Below, piece by piece: positions 50,750 through 59,159 of a DNA stretch of 64,000 nucleotides. Below the pieces are notes generated by a model. It saw nothing but the letters and a program-made list of their open reading frames with translations, did no database searches and was not told where the DNA came from. Source of the DNA: Planctomycetota bacterium (GTDB lineage Bacteria > Planctomycetota > UBA1135 > UBA2386); assembly GCA_020638735.1 (NCBI GenBank), contig JACKHZ010000012.1, positions 310,001-374,000 on the forward strand. Direction: 5' to 3'. A program made the translations under genes and the position numbers. The stretch's first letter is position 1. Each line of letters opens with the position of its first letter.

Positions 50750-51211
50750 TCACGGCGGCGGCGGGTCGAAGTGCTCGCGCAGGACGCGCTCGACCTCGCG
50801 TTCGAGCGCTTCGTCGCCGCCCAGCACGAAGGCGACGAACTGCTCGGGCACCCAGTCGTCGAAGCCGGTGAGCTTGGCGAAGAAGAACACGGCTTCGTCC
50901 AGCGGCGCGTGGTCGAACCACGAGGTCATGACGAACGGCTCTTCGCGACCGTCGATCTCGCCCAGCACCGTGACCCAGTCGATGGAGTCGTCCCATGTGC
51001 TGCTGGTCGGCCCGAAGCACACGGCATTGCGACAGCCGGCGCGCACGAACTGCTCCGACAGCGACATCTGCTCCTCGTTCGTTACGTCGGCGTCGGCCAC
51101 GACCAGCAACAGCGCGAACTCTTCGCCGTCGGTCGGGCTGACGAAGGCGTAGGGCCGGGTCGCACGTGCAAGCCACAGCGCGCCAGCGTCGGCGTCGAGT
51201 ATTCGGCGCAT
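50750..51211 (-). CDS. DUF7684-like protein
   Basis: A 153-residue acidic protein. 'EFALLLVVADADVTNEEQMSLSEQFVRAGCRNAVCFGP' (in parts) and 'WDDSIDWVTVLGEID' followed by 'MTSWFDHAPLDEAVFFFAKL' match the small DUF7684 family of unknown function. It looks like an alpha/beta domain without catalytic motifs. It is encoded just upstream of, or convergent with, other small unknown genes at 51-53 kb. The start ATG 51211 lies 6 bp after the DUF6882-like stop, so it is probably in the same operon. Confidence 0.72.
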   Translation of the reverse strand: MRRILDADAGALWLARATRPYAFVSPTDGEEFALLLVVADADVTNEEQMSLSEQFVRAGCRNAVCFGPTSSTWDDSIDWVTVLGEIDGREEPFVMTSWFDHAPLDEAVFFFAKLTGFDDWVPEQFVAFVLGGDEALEREVERVLREHFDPPPP

Positions 51212-51217
51212 CGTCCG

Positions 51218-51736
51218 CTACCTGGGCGCCGGCATCAGGGCGTCGATCGCGACGAACACGTCGACGTCGCCGTTCTTCTTGTGGTAGCAGCCCAGCGCGT
51301 CGAGGTGGCGAACGGACACCGCCGCGAGCTGCCACGCGGTGCGTTCGTCGGCAGCGCCGGAGGCCAGTTCGAACATCTCCTGGCCGGTGCGTTGGCGAAG
51401 GGTCTTCAACTTGGCCGCCGCCGCGCGCGTCGCGTCGGGCAGCGCCGAGTCGGCCCAGAACCACTGCCAGCTCGAATCCGCCGCGCGGAAGGTGCCGATC
51501 GGCGTGATCCTGGCGGTCAGGGCCGGTGAGCCGTCTTCGGCCAGGAAGCGCAGGCTGCAGGCCTCGAGATCGAGGTCGTGATTCTTCCAGCTGCCGAGTC
51601 CGTGCTCGGCCTGCAGCTTCGCCTGCTTGGAGTCCAATTCGACCAGCGACGTGGTCACGAACGTCTCGTAGTCGGGCTCGCTGTCCGGAGCGCCGCATGC
51701 CGCGGCGAGAACGATGAGGAAGGCTGCTGCGCGCAT
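51218..51736 (-). CDS. Lipoprotein with DUF6882-like domain
   Basis: A 172-residue product from the ATG at 51736. The lipoprotein signal 'FLIVLAAACGAPDSEPD' gives the lipidated Cys near residue 14. 'LEACSLRFLAEDGSPALTARI', 'IGTFRAADSSWQWFWADSALPD' and 'WQLAAVSVRHLDALGCYHKK' match the DUF6882 pattern ('GS.s....W.WaWaN'). The family is often associated with immunity or stress loci. An ATG at 51772 would add 12 residues before the signal and was rejected. Confidence 0.75.
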   Translation of the reverse strand: MRAAAFLIVLAAACGAPDSEPDYETFVTTSLVELDSKQAKLQAEHGLGSWKNHDLDLEACSLRFLAEDGSPALTARITPIGTFRAADSSWQWFWADSALPDATRAAAAKLKTLRQRTGQEMFELASGAADERTAWQLAAVSVRHLDALGCYHKKNGDVDVFVAIDALMPAPR

Positions 51737-51835
51737 GATCCCGAGGCTGTGTCGGCAGGTGGGGGCGCTCACCCTAACGCGAGTCCACGAGCCGCGGGAG
51801 CTTGTCGTCGCCGAGGCGTGAGCTGGTGGCGCGCA

Positions 51836-52576
51836 CTACTCGATGGCGAACCGCTCGACCGCGGTTACCGGTTCTTCGTCGCCCTGACACAGCACGTGGA
51901 ACTCCCAGCCGAACATGCCATTCTCGATGCGGTAGACCAGGGCGCGTGAGGTCAGCGGGAAGAACGGTTCGTGGCGGTAGACGCTGTCGCTCGAAGTCTG
52001 CGGCGAGCCGAGCAGCGCCCGCACTTCGGCGCCGGTCTTGCCGACCAGCTCGATGGTGTTGAACACCCGCGACGCCGCCATCATCGCCGCGATCGTCGAG
52101 GCCCTGGCGTCGGGCTGCGAGTGCATCGGCGCGGTCTGCCACATCAGCCGCAGGTCCGCTTCGAGGTCGGTCGAGACCGCAGTGGCGTCGAGGTTCCGAG
52201 CTACCGCATCGTGGAACTCACGGTCGGCGAGCCAGTGCTTCACCGGATACACGGCAGCGGCGCCGAGCAGCACGACGCCGACGAGCGTGCCCACGAGCCA
52301 GGCGCGCCGGGTTCGTCGTGCGCCACGAACAGGTGCGTTCGACTGGTCCGTCGCCGCGTGCGCGTGTTCGGGGCAGTAGAAGTGGATGTCGTGTCGCGTC
52401 CATCCGGCCGCCTGCGCGCGCTCTGCCGTCTCGACGCACTGCTGTTCCCACGGCATCTCCTCCTCGCTCTTCACCGGCATGTCCACCGAGGCGTTGCAGC
52501 CCGAGGCACTGCAGTACACGGCGAGCATCAGGTTGACCTCGGCGTGCCATGGATCATTGTCGTCGTAGGTGTTCAT
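51836..52576 (-). CDS. Single-pass membrane protein with N-terminal cysteine-rich (zinc-ribbon-like) domain
   Basis: A 246-residue protein. An N-terminal cytoplasmic domain has 'AVYCSASGCNASVDMPV' and 'IHFYCPEHAHA', a possible C-x5-C...C-x2-H zinc site. One transmembrane helix is near residues 92-110 ('AWLVGTLVGVVLLGAAAVYP'). The extracytoplasmic C-terminal part contains 'MAASRVFNTIELVGKTGAEVRALLGSPQTSSDSVYRH', a SmpA/BamE-like turn (read in parts). The next gene upstream carries the same kind of BamE-like motif, so the two are probably related in function. The start at 52576 or 52585 slightly overlaps the upstream stop. Confidence 0.62.
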   Translation of the reverse strand: MNTYDDNDPWHAEVNLMLAVYCSASGCNASVDMPVKSEEEMPWEQQCVETAERAQAAGWTRHDIHFYCPEHAHAATDQSNAPVRGARRTRRAWLVGTLVGVVLLGAAAVYPVKHWLADREFHDAVARNLDATAVSTDLEADLRLMWQTAPMHSQPDARASTIAAMMAASRVFNTIELVGKTGAEVRALLGSPQTSSDSVYRHEPFFPLTSRALVYRIENGMFGWEFHVLCQGDEEPVTAVERFAIE

Positions 52577-52586
52577 GCGCCGCATC

Positions 52587-53051
52587 TCAGTCGCGCCTCG
52601 GCATGCGTTGCACGTCGACGACCTTGTCGTCGCGGAACCGGACCCAGACCCTGAGGTGGGGCGCGGGGCCCGGATCGTACTCGTCGTAGAGCCAGACCAT
52701 CGAGGTGTTGCCTTGCGCGCCTGGCTCCTCCTGCGACGAGTCGATCAGCGGCTTCCCGGCGAGGCGCTCGACCTCGGCGGAGCTCATGCCCGGCCGGATC
52801 TCGGCGTGCACCTGGTCTCGCAGATGGGTGATCCACGCATTGGACGCGAACTGCGCCGTGATGCCGCCGCCGCCCGCAACGGCCAACGCTGCGAGCAGTG
52901 CCACCGCGACCTGTCGCCACCTGCGCGGGGTGGCGCGCTTGGCGAGCAGGTGCGCACAGATGTTCGACGCCAGGCCGGTCGACGCGCCGATCGGCACGAA
53001 CGGACCTCGACCTGGGCCTTCAGCTGCGCCGCCGCTTGACCGAAATACCAT
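52587..53051 (-). CDS. Membrane protein with BamE/SmpA-like extracytoplasmic domain
   Basis: A 154-residue product. One transmembrane helix lies near 48-66 ('VAVALLAALAVAGGGGITAQ'). The C-terminal domain has 'IRPGMSSAEVERLAGKPLID' and 'VWVRFRDDKVVDVQRMP', the pattern of BamE/SmpA-like domains. It is shorter than BamE and not a lipoprotein. The start is uncertain: the ATG at 53051 lies inside the divergent parDE operator, so a downstream GTG start may be used. It forms a unit with the next minus-strand gene. Confidence 0.55.
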   Translation of the reverse strand: MVFRSSGGAAEGPGRGPFVPIGASTGLASNICAHLLAKRATPRRWRQVAVALLAALAVAGGGGITAQFASNAWITHLRDQVHAEIRPGMSSAEVERLAGKPLIDSSQEEPGAQGNTSMVWLYDEYDPGPAPHLRVWVRFRDDKVVDVQRMPRRD

Positions 53052-53060
53052 ATGCTGGTA
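53046..53060 (+). promoter_or_regulatory. Inverted repeat upstream of parDE, likely ParD operator
   Basis: TACCA (53046-53050), spacer TATGC, TGGTA (53056-53060): a perfect 5-5-5 inverted repeat in an AT-rich spot 30 bp before the parD start. ParD antitoxins of the ribbon-helix-helix type bind such palindromes to repress their own operon. Confidence 0.45.
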
Positions 53061-53090
53061 CTACGGCGTGGCAACTACACGGAGGGCCCC

Positions 53091-53345
53091 ATGGCCAAGA
53101 ACACATCCTTCATCCTCGGCGACCACTTCGACGCCTTCGTGACGTCCCAGATTGAGGCCGGACGCTACCAGAACGCGACCGACGTGATCCGGTCGGGCCT
53201 GCGGCTCCTCGAAGAGCGCGAGACCAAGCTGCAAGCCCTCCGCCGTGCGCTGATCGAGGGTGAACAGAGCGGCGTCGCCGGTCTGCTCGACATGGAGAAG
53301 ATCAAGCGGGAAGCGCGCGAGGCCGCGGGCCTGGCGCCCTCGTGA
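53091..53345 (+). CDS. parD: ParD-family (ribbon-helix-helix) antitoxin
   Basis: An 84-residue protein. 'SFILGDHFDAFVTSQIEAGRYQNATDVIRSGLRLLEERE', read in parts, is the CopG/ParD ribbon-helix-helix domain with the 'GRY.n.sevvR.glRlLee.E' signature. The C-terminal helix 'IKREAREAAGL' would wrap the toxin. GGAGGG lies 6 bp before the ATG at 53091. It overlaps parE by 4 bp (GTGA), the usual coupled antitoxin-toxin order. Confidence 0.94.
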   Translation: MAKNTSFILGDHFDAFVTSQIEAGRYQNATDVIRSGLRLLEERETKLQALRRALIEGEQSGVAGLLDMEKIKREAREAAGLAPS

Positions 53346-53644
53346 AGCGCCGGCTGGTCCTCAGCGAACGCGCCGAGGCCGACCTTCGCGGCATCTGGCT
53401 CTACAGCTTGAATACCTGGGGCGAAGCGCAGGCTGATCGCTACCTCGACGAACTCGACGCTGGTCTGCGAGCGTGTGGAGCAGAGCCCGAGCGCGGCCGC
53501 TCCCGCGACGAGGTTCGCCCCGGCTACTGGTCGCGCCTCATCCGACGGCACGTGGCCTTCTACAGCTTCACGGCCAACGAAGTTCTGGTCCAGCGCGTGC
53601 TGCACAGCAGCATGGAACCGGAGCTGCACTTGGACGACGAGTAG
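53342..53644 (+). CDS. parE: ParE/RelE-family toxin
   Basis: A 100-residue protein from the GTG at 53342. 'RRLVLSERAEADLRGIWLYSLNTWGEAQADRYLDEL' (in parts), 'VRPGYWSRLIRRHVAFYSFT' and 'NEVLVQRVLHSSME' are typical of ParE toxins, which poison DNA gyrase, or of RelE-type relatives. The C-terminal 'HSSMEPELHL' replaces the common 'H.rmd...hL' motif closely. It forms a type II toxin-antitoxin pair with the upstream parD. Confidence 0.93.
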   Translation: MKRRLVLSERAEADLRGIWLYSLNTWGEAQADRYLDELDAGLRACGAEPERGRSRDEVRPGYWSRLIRRHVAFYSFTANEVLVQRVLHSSMEPELHLDDE

Positions 53645-53660
53645 CGAGCCGCCCGAAAGC

Positions 53661-55706
53661 TCACCGCCGCGCCGCCAGGTCGATCGTCAGCACCTTCGCC
53701 AGCACGTCCTTGATCGAGACGATGCCGACCACGCGTTCGTTCGCGTCGGTGACGACGACGTGCTTCACGTCGCGGCGGCGCATGATCTCGATCGCGCGGG
53801 CGACCGGCGCGTCGTGCGAGACGCACTGCACGCGCGTGGTGCAGAAGGTGAAGATGCGCTGCTCGAGATCGACGTCGCGGCGCAGCGCGCCGAACAGGTC
53901 GGTGCTGGTGACGATGCCGACCAGGCGGAAGTCGTCGTCGGTCAGCGGGAACGAGTTGACGCCGCGGCCGAGGAACGACGTCAGCGCGTCGCGCAGCGTG
54001 GCGTCGGGGCGCAGCGTGACCACGTCGGGCGTCATCAGGCTCGACACCGGCATCTGCAGGCGTTCGGCCGGCACCCACGCCGGCACGATCGAGTCGGCCG
54101 GCGAGAAACGGCGCGAGGTCGCTTCGAGCAGGCTGCGCAGGCCCTTGAAGTTGTCGGTCAACGCGCGGAATTGCCGTGCCGGGAACGACAGCACCGTCGA
54201 CGGCTCGACCGCGACCGCGGTGGTCGTGCGCACCTTGCTGCGCAGCAGCGAGCCCTCGCCGAAGTGTTCGCCCGGACCGAGCCGGTCGGTGCCGCAGACC
54301 TTGCCGTCCTTGTCGCAGCGCGTCAGCTCGATCTGGCCCGAGTGCACCAGATAGAACGCCGTGCTCGGGTCGCCCTGGTCGAACAGCTTCTCGCCGGCCT
54401 CGAGGTGGATCGTCGGCTGGTCGCCGTGCGTCGCCGTCGACATCGCCGTCAGCTCGCGCGGGAAGAACAGGTTGAGCGTCCAGTCGAGCACGACGCGCAG
54501 CTTGCGGTCGAAGCGCGGCAGCTTGGCCAGGTAGATCGTGCGCCACATCCACCACGCCAGGAACCCGGTGACACGCAGCCGGCCGAGCGCGGCGACCGCG
54601 TTCTGGTGGCCGAGCGTCGCCAGCTGGCCCTGGCTCTTGTGGCGGAACTCCTTCAACGCGCGCCCGGCGAGCGCGGCGGCGATGTTGTCGGCGGCGACGT
54701 CGCCCTGGCGCGTCGCGAACTGCGCCGTCGGCGGGCTGATGCCGCCGCGGCCGTCGGGGATGCGCGCGCAGTCGCCGATCGCCCAGACGCGCTCGCGGCC
54801 GAGCGCGCGCAGGTTGCCGTCGGCGACGAGGCGCCCCTTGTCGTCGGCGAGCGGGGCCAGCACCGGGTGCGGCGCGTTGCCCACCGTGCAGACGATGGTG
54901 CGGCACGGGATCAAGGCACCGCTCTGCAGGTGCACGCCCTCGCGCGACGCGGCGCGGGTGCGCTCGCCGAGGCGGAACTCGACGCCGCGCTTCGACAGCA
55001 CCTTCAGCGCGTGCGCGCCGAGCCGTTCGTCGAGCTCGGGCAGGATCTGCTGGTGCGAGTGCACGCAGACGACCTTGCGTGGGCGGTCGCGCAGCGTCGG
55101 ATAGAACTTCATCGCGCCGTGCACGAGGTCGTGGATCTCTGCCGCCGTCTCGACGCCGGAGAAGCCGCCGCCGACCACGACGAAGGTCAAGAGCGCCTTC
55201 TGCTCGGCCTCGTCGTCGACCACCGCGGCGCGTTCGAGCCGGGTCAGGATCGTGTGCCGCAGCGTCAGCGCGTCGGCGACGTCCTTCATCTGCAGCGCGT
55301 GCTCGGTCATGCCGGGGATGCGTGTGACGTCGACCACCGAGCCGAGCGCGACCACCAGGTGGTCGGCGCGGATGCGCACGGGCGCGTCGAGACCTTCGAC
55401 CGCGAGCACCGCGGTGCCGGCGAATGCCGCGTCCTGCGGCGCCAGCTCGATGGCGGTGATGTCGCCACGCACGATGTGCGTGCGCCGCAGCAGATGGCGC
55501 AGCGGGCAGACGACGTGCGTCGGCGCGAGCGCCGCGCCGACCACCTCGGGCAGCAGCGGCTGGAAGACGAAGTAGTTCTCGCTGCTGAGCAGCGTGATCT
55601 GCCGGTCCTTCGGCAGCAGCTTCTCGAGGCGCGCGGCGCAGCGCGTGCCGGCGAAGCCGCCGCCGAGAACGAGCACGTCGGTCTGACGTTCGTGGGTGCC
55701 GTTCAA
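53661..55706 (-). CDS. NDH-2-like NAD(P)H dehydrogenase fused to cNMP-binding and CBS domains
   Basis: A 681-residue protein. Residues 1-~415 form a type II NADH dehydrogenase-like flavoprotein: FAD motif 'VLVLGGGFAGTRCAARLEK', NAD motif 'FVVVGGGFSGVETAAEI' and 'VWAIGDCARIPDG'. A membrane-association region 'TGFLAWWMWRTIYLAKLP' is near 385-402. Residues ~435-550 form a cyclic-nucleotide-binding domain ('EAGEKLFDQGDPSTAFYLVHSGQIEL', in parts, and 'GPGEHFGEGSLLR'). Residues ~560-680 hold two CBS repeats ('LMTPDVVTLRPDATLRDAL', 'VVGIVSIKDVLAKVL'). It should pass electrons from NADH to quinone without proton pumping, gated by nucleotides. It overlaps the upstream methylase gene by 4 bp. Confidence 0.92.
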   Translation of the reverse strand: MNGTHERQTDVLVLGGGFAGTRCAARLEKLLPKDRQITLLSSENYFVFQPLLPEVVGAALAPTHVVCPLRHLLRRTHIVRGDITAIELAPQDAAFAGTAVLAVEGLDAPVRIRADHLVVALGSVVDVTRIPGMTEHALQMKDVADALTLRHTILTRLERAAVVDDEAEQKALLTFVVVGGGFSGVETAAEIHDLVHGAMKFYPTLRDRPRKVVCVHSHQQILPELDERLGAHALKVLSKRGVEFRLGERTRAASREGVHLQSGALIPCRTIVCTVGNAPHPVLAPLADDKGRLVADGNLRALGRERVWAIGDCARIPDGRGGISPPTAQFATRQGDVAADNIAAALAGRALKEFRHKSQGQLATLGHQNAVAALGRLRVTGFLAWWMWRTIYLAKLPRFDRKLRVVLDWTLNLFFPRELTAMSTATHGDQPTIHLEAGEKLFDQGDPSTAFYLVHSGQIELTRCDKDGKVCGTDRLGPGEHFGEGSLLRSKVRTTTAVAVEPSTVLSFPARQFRALTDNFKGLRSLLEATSRRFSPADSIVPAWVPAERLQMPVSSLMTPDVVTLRPDATLRDALTSFLGRGVNSFPLTDDDFRLVGIVTSTDLFGALRRDVDLEQRIFTFCTTRVQCVSHDAPVARAIEIMRRRDVKHVVVTDANERVVGIVSIKDVLAKVLTIDLAARR

Positions 55707-56884
55707 GGTGCGGAGATGCTAAGGCCGCGCGCGCCGCGATCGACGTGCAACACGAACTCCGTGTTGCGCGGCCGCGGCGACGGACGCGTCGGTGAGGTGC
55801 GGTAGCGCTTGTAGCTGCGCTCGTGCACGGTGACGCGGCCGTGCGGCGCTGCCAGTTCGCGCAGGGCGGTCAGCGGCAGCATGCCGTCGCTGCTGTAGCT
55901 GACCAGCAGGTGGCGCGCGTCGAACGCGTCGAGCAGCCGCGCGAACGCGTCGGGCGCGTCGCGGCGCGAATTGAACGGGCTGCGGCGTTCGCGCCAGTCG
56001 CGGCGGATCGCCGCCTTGTGGCCGCGTTCGGTCGGCGGCGGCACCGTCGGGCGGTCCCACAGCACCAGCGAGTTGAGCACGTGGTAGTTGCTGGCGTAGG
56101 GGTGCTGGTTGTACGGCGGGTCGAGGTAGACGACGTCGACGGTCGCGCCCCGCTGCGCCGTCAGCGTCGCCGGCAACGCCAGCGCGTCGAGCTGCAGCAC
56201 GCGGTGCTCGCGCGCGCTCGCCTCGAACACCAACGGCTGCAGCGTCAGGTCGGCGAGGATGCGGTGCAGGGCGGTGCCGTTGCTGCCGCCCCAGCCTGCG
56301 TGGAAGCCCTTGAACACGCCGCTGGTGTTGGCGAGCCAGCACGCCTGGTAGAGCAGCGGCGCCAGCAGGCAGCAGGTCTCGACGTCGTCGATGGTGCCGT
56401 AGTGCTGCCAATCGGCGATCTGCTGGCGGATCGCGTCGATGCGGCGGCCTGTGGCGCGACGGTAGAAGAGTCGTTCGCGGCTCGGGTCGGGCGCGGTGTC
56501 GTCGGCGGGGCACAGCGTGGTCGCGACCCAGCCGTCGACGCCGTCGAGCGCGTTGAGGTGTGCCAGCGCCGCTGCGTAACCGCCGAGCCGCGTGAACGCG
56601 GGCGCACGATCCGGCAGCAGCGCCGCGGTCGACACCACCCGGCTGTAGGGCTCCCAGTCGTTGGCGACCACCGAGAAGCCCTGTGCCTTGGCGTAGCGCG
56701 AGACGACCCCGCTGCCGGCGAACGCGTCGACGAACGTAGCGCGTTGCGGTGTGCAGCCGGTGCTCTGCAGCGCCGTGCCGATCAGCTCCAGCAGGTGCCG
56801 CTTGCTGCCGAGGTACGGCAGCAGCTGGTGGAACACGAAGTCGTCCGTCGAGCGGGCGGCGTGTTTCTGCGGGAGGTAGCGCAC
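55703..56884 (-). CDS. DNA adenine methyltransferase (D12 class)
   Basis: A 393-residue protein. 'LLPYLGSKRHLLELIGTAL' is motif X, 'FVDAFAGSGVVSRYAKAQGFSVVAND' the SAM-binding motif I, and 'VDVVYLDPPYNQHPYASNYHVLN' the catalytic DPPY motif IV. The spacing fits Dam/D12-type N6-adenine methylases. The recognition site cannot be predicted. No restriction endonuclease is adjacent; it is coupled to the NDH-2 fusion and lies next to the ATPase/TOPRIM pair, so it may be an orphan methylase or the modification part of a defence island. Confidence 0.92.
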   Translation of the reverse strand: MRYLPQKHAARSTDDFVFHQLLPYLGSKRHLLELIGTALQSTGCTPQRATFVDAFAGSGVVSRYAKAQGFSVVANDWEPYSRVVSTAALLPDRAPAFTRLGGYAAALAHLNALDGVDGWVATTLCPADDTAPDPSRERLFYRRATGRRIDAIRQQIADWQHYGTIDDVETCCLLAPLLYQACWLANTSGVFKGFHAGWGGSNGTALHRILADLTLQPLVFEASAREHRVLQLDALALPATLTAQRGATVDVVYLDPPYNQHPYASNYHVLNSLVLWDRPTVPPPTERGHKAAIRRDWRERRSPFNSRRDAPDAFARLLDAFDARHLLVSYSSDGMLPLTALRELAAPHGRVTVHERSYKRYRTSPTRPSPRPRNTEFVLHVDRGARGLSISAP

Positions 56885-56977
56885 GGGCGATGTGGGAAGA
56901 TGTCGCGTTGGGGGCTTCGCGCAGAGGTGCGAGGGCCGAAGTCTCTTGCCTCGAACGTGGGCGTTGTCACTTCCGGC

Positions 56978-57604
56978 CTATGGATCGGGTCGCGGAGAGG
57001 CGAGGAGCTTCTCCAGGGCCTCGCGGCAATCGCTCTCGAGCCGCTGGAACGCGGAGAGTCGCCTCAGTGGTGAGAAGTCGGTGATCAGGTCGGCGACGCG
57101 GTGCGTGCAGGCTGACAAGTTCGTTTGCAGGCGGCTCCGCTGTCGGCCTCTCGCCTCTGAGGCGGTGAGCAGGGCATCTCGGAGGCACAGCTTCGGATCG
57201 GCGACGTGCTCGATGCGACGGATCGCCGGTAGCCCGAGGTCGTGGCGGCGGTTCGGGCGTCCGACGGCACGTCGTATCGCCTTCTCGTCGAACAGTAGCC
57301 ATGCCTCGGTCATCCGGACCGGAACGACTGGCACCACCTCGGCAGCCTTCGGAATCTCGGTGCGTCGCTTGTCAGGGGCAACAGCCTCCGCATCGCGATG
57401 GACAAAGAGAATGTCGGGTCGATACAGCGATGTCGTGCGGGCGACTTCACCGACTACCGGCTCCCTGGCATTGCGGATGGCGAAGTCCGGTTCCGCCCAG
57501 GTCGTCGAGGGCGCCAGTTCGCGCAGCAGCCACGAGAGGATCGGCAGCAACGCCCGGTCGCTGCTGCCGTCTGCCAGCAGGCTGTAGCGGTAGACCTGCG
57601 TCAC
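56978..57604 (-). CDS. TOPRIM-like protein, partner of the upstream AAA ATPase
   Basis: A 208-residue protein from the GTG at 57604. The N-terminal 'YRYSLLADGSSDRALLPILSWLL' resembles the TOPRIM Glu/Asp strand of RloB/DUF4276-type proteins (here Asp rather than Glu). 'PDILFVHRDAEAV' supplies the D-x-D-like acidic pair, and 'VPVRMTEAWLLFDEKAIRRAVG' is the strongly conserved block of this unnamed family. 'DFSPLRRLSAFQRLE' closes it. The predicted metal-dependent nuclease or primase-like activity is inference. The start overlaps the ATPase stop (GTGA), so the two are one transcriptional and probably functional unit. Confidence 0.75.
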   Translation of the reverse strand: MTQVYRYSLLADGSSDRALLPILSWLLRELAPSTTWAEPDFAIRNAREPVVGEVARTTSLYRPDILFVHRDAEAVAPDKRRTEIPKAAEVVPVVPVRMTEAWLLFDEKAIRRAVGRPNRRHDLGLPAIRRIEHVADPKLCLRDALLTASEARGRQRSRLQTNLSACTHRVADLITDFSPLRRLSAFQRLESDCREALEKLLASPRPDP

Positions 57605-58998
57605 GCGCCGAACGTCATCTGCCCGCGGGGCAGGCCGCCGATCCACTGCTTGAAGTAGTCCGAGGAGACCTTCTGGGGGGCCGGGCGCCAGACATCCGGG
57701 TAGTCCACGGAGCGGATCTGCGCGCTCCGCCCTTCTGGGCCGCGCACGGACTCGACGAACAGCACCTCGCCTGCGGGGAGCGACCCGACGACGTCGCGTG
57801 AGTGCGAGTTCAGGATCACCTGCCGCAGTGGGTTGTCGGCTCCGTTCGCGGGCAGTTCGGGGTCCACGGCATAGTCGCGCAACAGCCCGATCAGCTCGGG
57901 CACTCCGTTCGGCTCGATGCCGTTCTCGGGCTCCTCGATGCACAGCACGTGGCTCGAGCGTTGATCCATCTGCATCGTGACGAGAGCCAGATAGCGGAGC
58001 GTGCCTTCCGATAGTGCTCGTGGCGGCATCCACACGTCGCTGCCGTGGAAGCGAACCTCGACCACGTGATGTTGACGGACCTCGTCGTCACGGACGCGCA
58101 GGTCGGCGACGCCGTGAACCAGCCTCGCCAGTTGGTTGGCGGCTTCTGCGCAGGTCGACGAGAGCCCGTCATAGCCGGCTTCGGCGACGTGGCCCTCATC
58201 CAGATCACGGCTGCTGCGCTCCCTGCCGAGGCGGCGGAGAGTCGCTGCAATGTGCGCTCCCCGTTCGTCGACCGGGCGTTCCTCCCCGAACCGATCCGGA
58301 GCGCGAAGGGACGACGGCTCGAGGTGCACGGCGTGCCACGAGGCCATCTCTCGTCGAGCTGCGATGATGGTCGGGTAGTCGTTGGAGGTGGTGCCGCCGA
58401 CGATGGTGCGGGGGGATGGGCCTGCTGGCACGGCGCGGCCCCGGCTCCCGCCGTCGCTGTGGATCTGGATGCGAGCTTGATCGCCGTCCGTCTGCGACGA
58501 GATGAACGCGGTGCCGTAGCGCTTGGCGAAGACGACGGATTCGCGGAAGGCCCGTGAGTTCGGAAACAGGAGTACGTCGCGGGCGTCGCCCTTGTTGTGG
58601 TGGACCAGTCGCTCCTCGGCCAGCACGAGGCGGTTCTGGCGCTCGTCGAAACGGAGCGCGACGACGTAGTTCAGTAGCGTTGCGCTGGGTTCGCATTCCT
58701 GGCCGAAGTCGTCCACTGCGCGTCGTGGCACCAACATGTCGGCTGCGAACCGCATCGTCGTCGACGGGTCGCGATCGGTGATCAGGTCGAGTGGGCTGAA
58801 GGAGCCCTCGGTCGGCTGCCGGATCGATCCGGCAGCCGTTTGGATCTCGTCGTCGGCGAGGTGGCGCAACAGCTGGATCGCGTCGAAGACGTTCGACTTG
58901 CCGACGCCGTTCGGGCCGACGAAGCAGGTCAGCGGCCCGAAGTGGATGTCCACGTCGCGCAGGTTCTTGAAGCCTTGGATCCTCAGCCTCAGCAGCAT
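57601..58998 (-). CDS. AAA ATPase (RecF/OLD-like, ATP-binding cassette type)
   Basis: A 465-residue protein. 'LRIQGFKNLRDVDIHFGPLTCFVGPNGVGKSNVFDAIQLL' (in parts) gives the N-terminal RecF/SMC-like strand and Walker A. A long middle region follows. Then come the ABC-type signature-like 'LSEGTLRYLALV', Walker B 'HVLCIEEPENGIEPNGVPELI' and the H-loop 'QVILNSHSRDVV'. The C-terminus lacks the TOPRIM domain of OLD proteins, which is instead encoded by the next gene. This split ATPase plus TOPRIM layout recalls the PARIS (AriA/AriB), AbiL and RloA/RloB phage-defence pairs. Confidence 0.88.
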   Translation of the reverse strand: MLLRLRIQGFKNLRDVDIHFGPLTCFVGPNGVGKSNVFDAIQLLRHLADDEIQTAAGSIRQPTEGSFSPLDLITDRDPSTTMRFAADMLVPRRAVDDFGQECEPSATLLNYVVALRFDERQNRLVLAEERLVHHNKGDARDVLLFPNSRAFRESVVFAKRYGTAFISSQTDGDQARIQIHSDGGSRGRAVPAGPSPRTIVGGTTSNDYPTIIAARREMASWHAVHLEPSSLRAPDRFGEERPVDERGAHIAATLRRLGRERSSRDLDEGHVAEAGYDGLSSTCAEAANQLARLVHGVADLRVRDDEVRQHHVVEVRFHGSDVWMPPRALSEGTLRYLALVTMQMDQRSSHVLCIEEPENGIEPNGVPELIGLLRDYAVDPELPANGADNPLRQVILNSHSRDVVGSLPAGEVLFVESVRGPEGRSAQIRSVDYPDVWRPAPQKVSSDYFKQWIGGLPRGQMTFGA

Positions 58999-59159
58999 GC
59001 CGCAAACACTAGCACCTCGTCGGGACGGAGTCCGGTGCCGTGTCGGGCAGCGGACGCATGGTCGCCGCTGGCGACCCGCGTCAACGGCGTGCGCGTCGTT
59101 TGCACCAACTGAGCCACGGGCTTTGCGGGGCGTGCAACGGCGGTAGCATCGCGCGGCCC

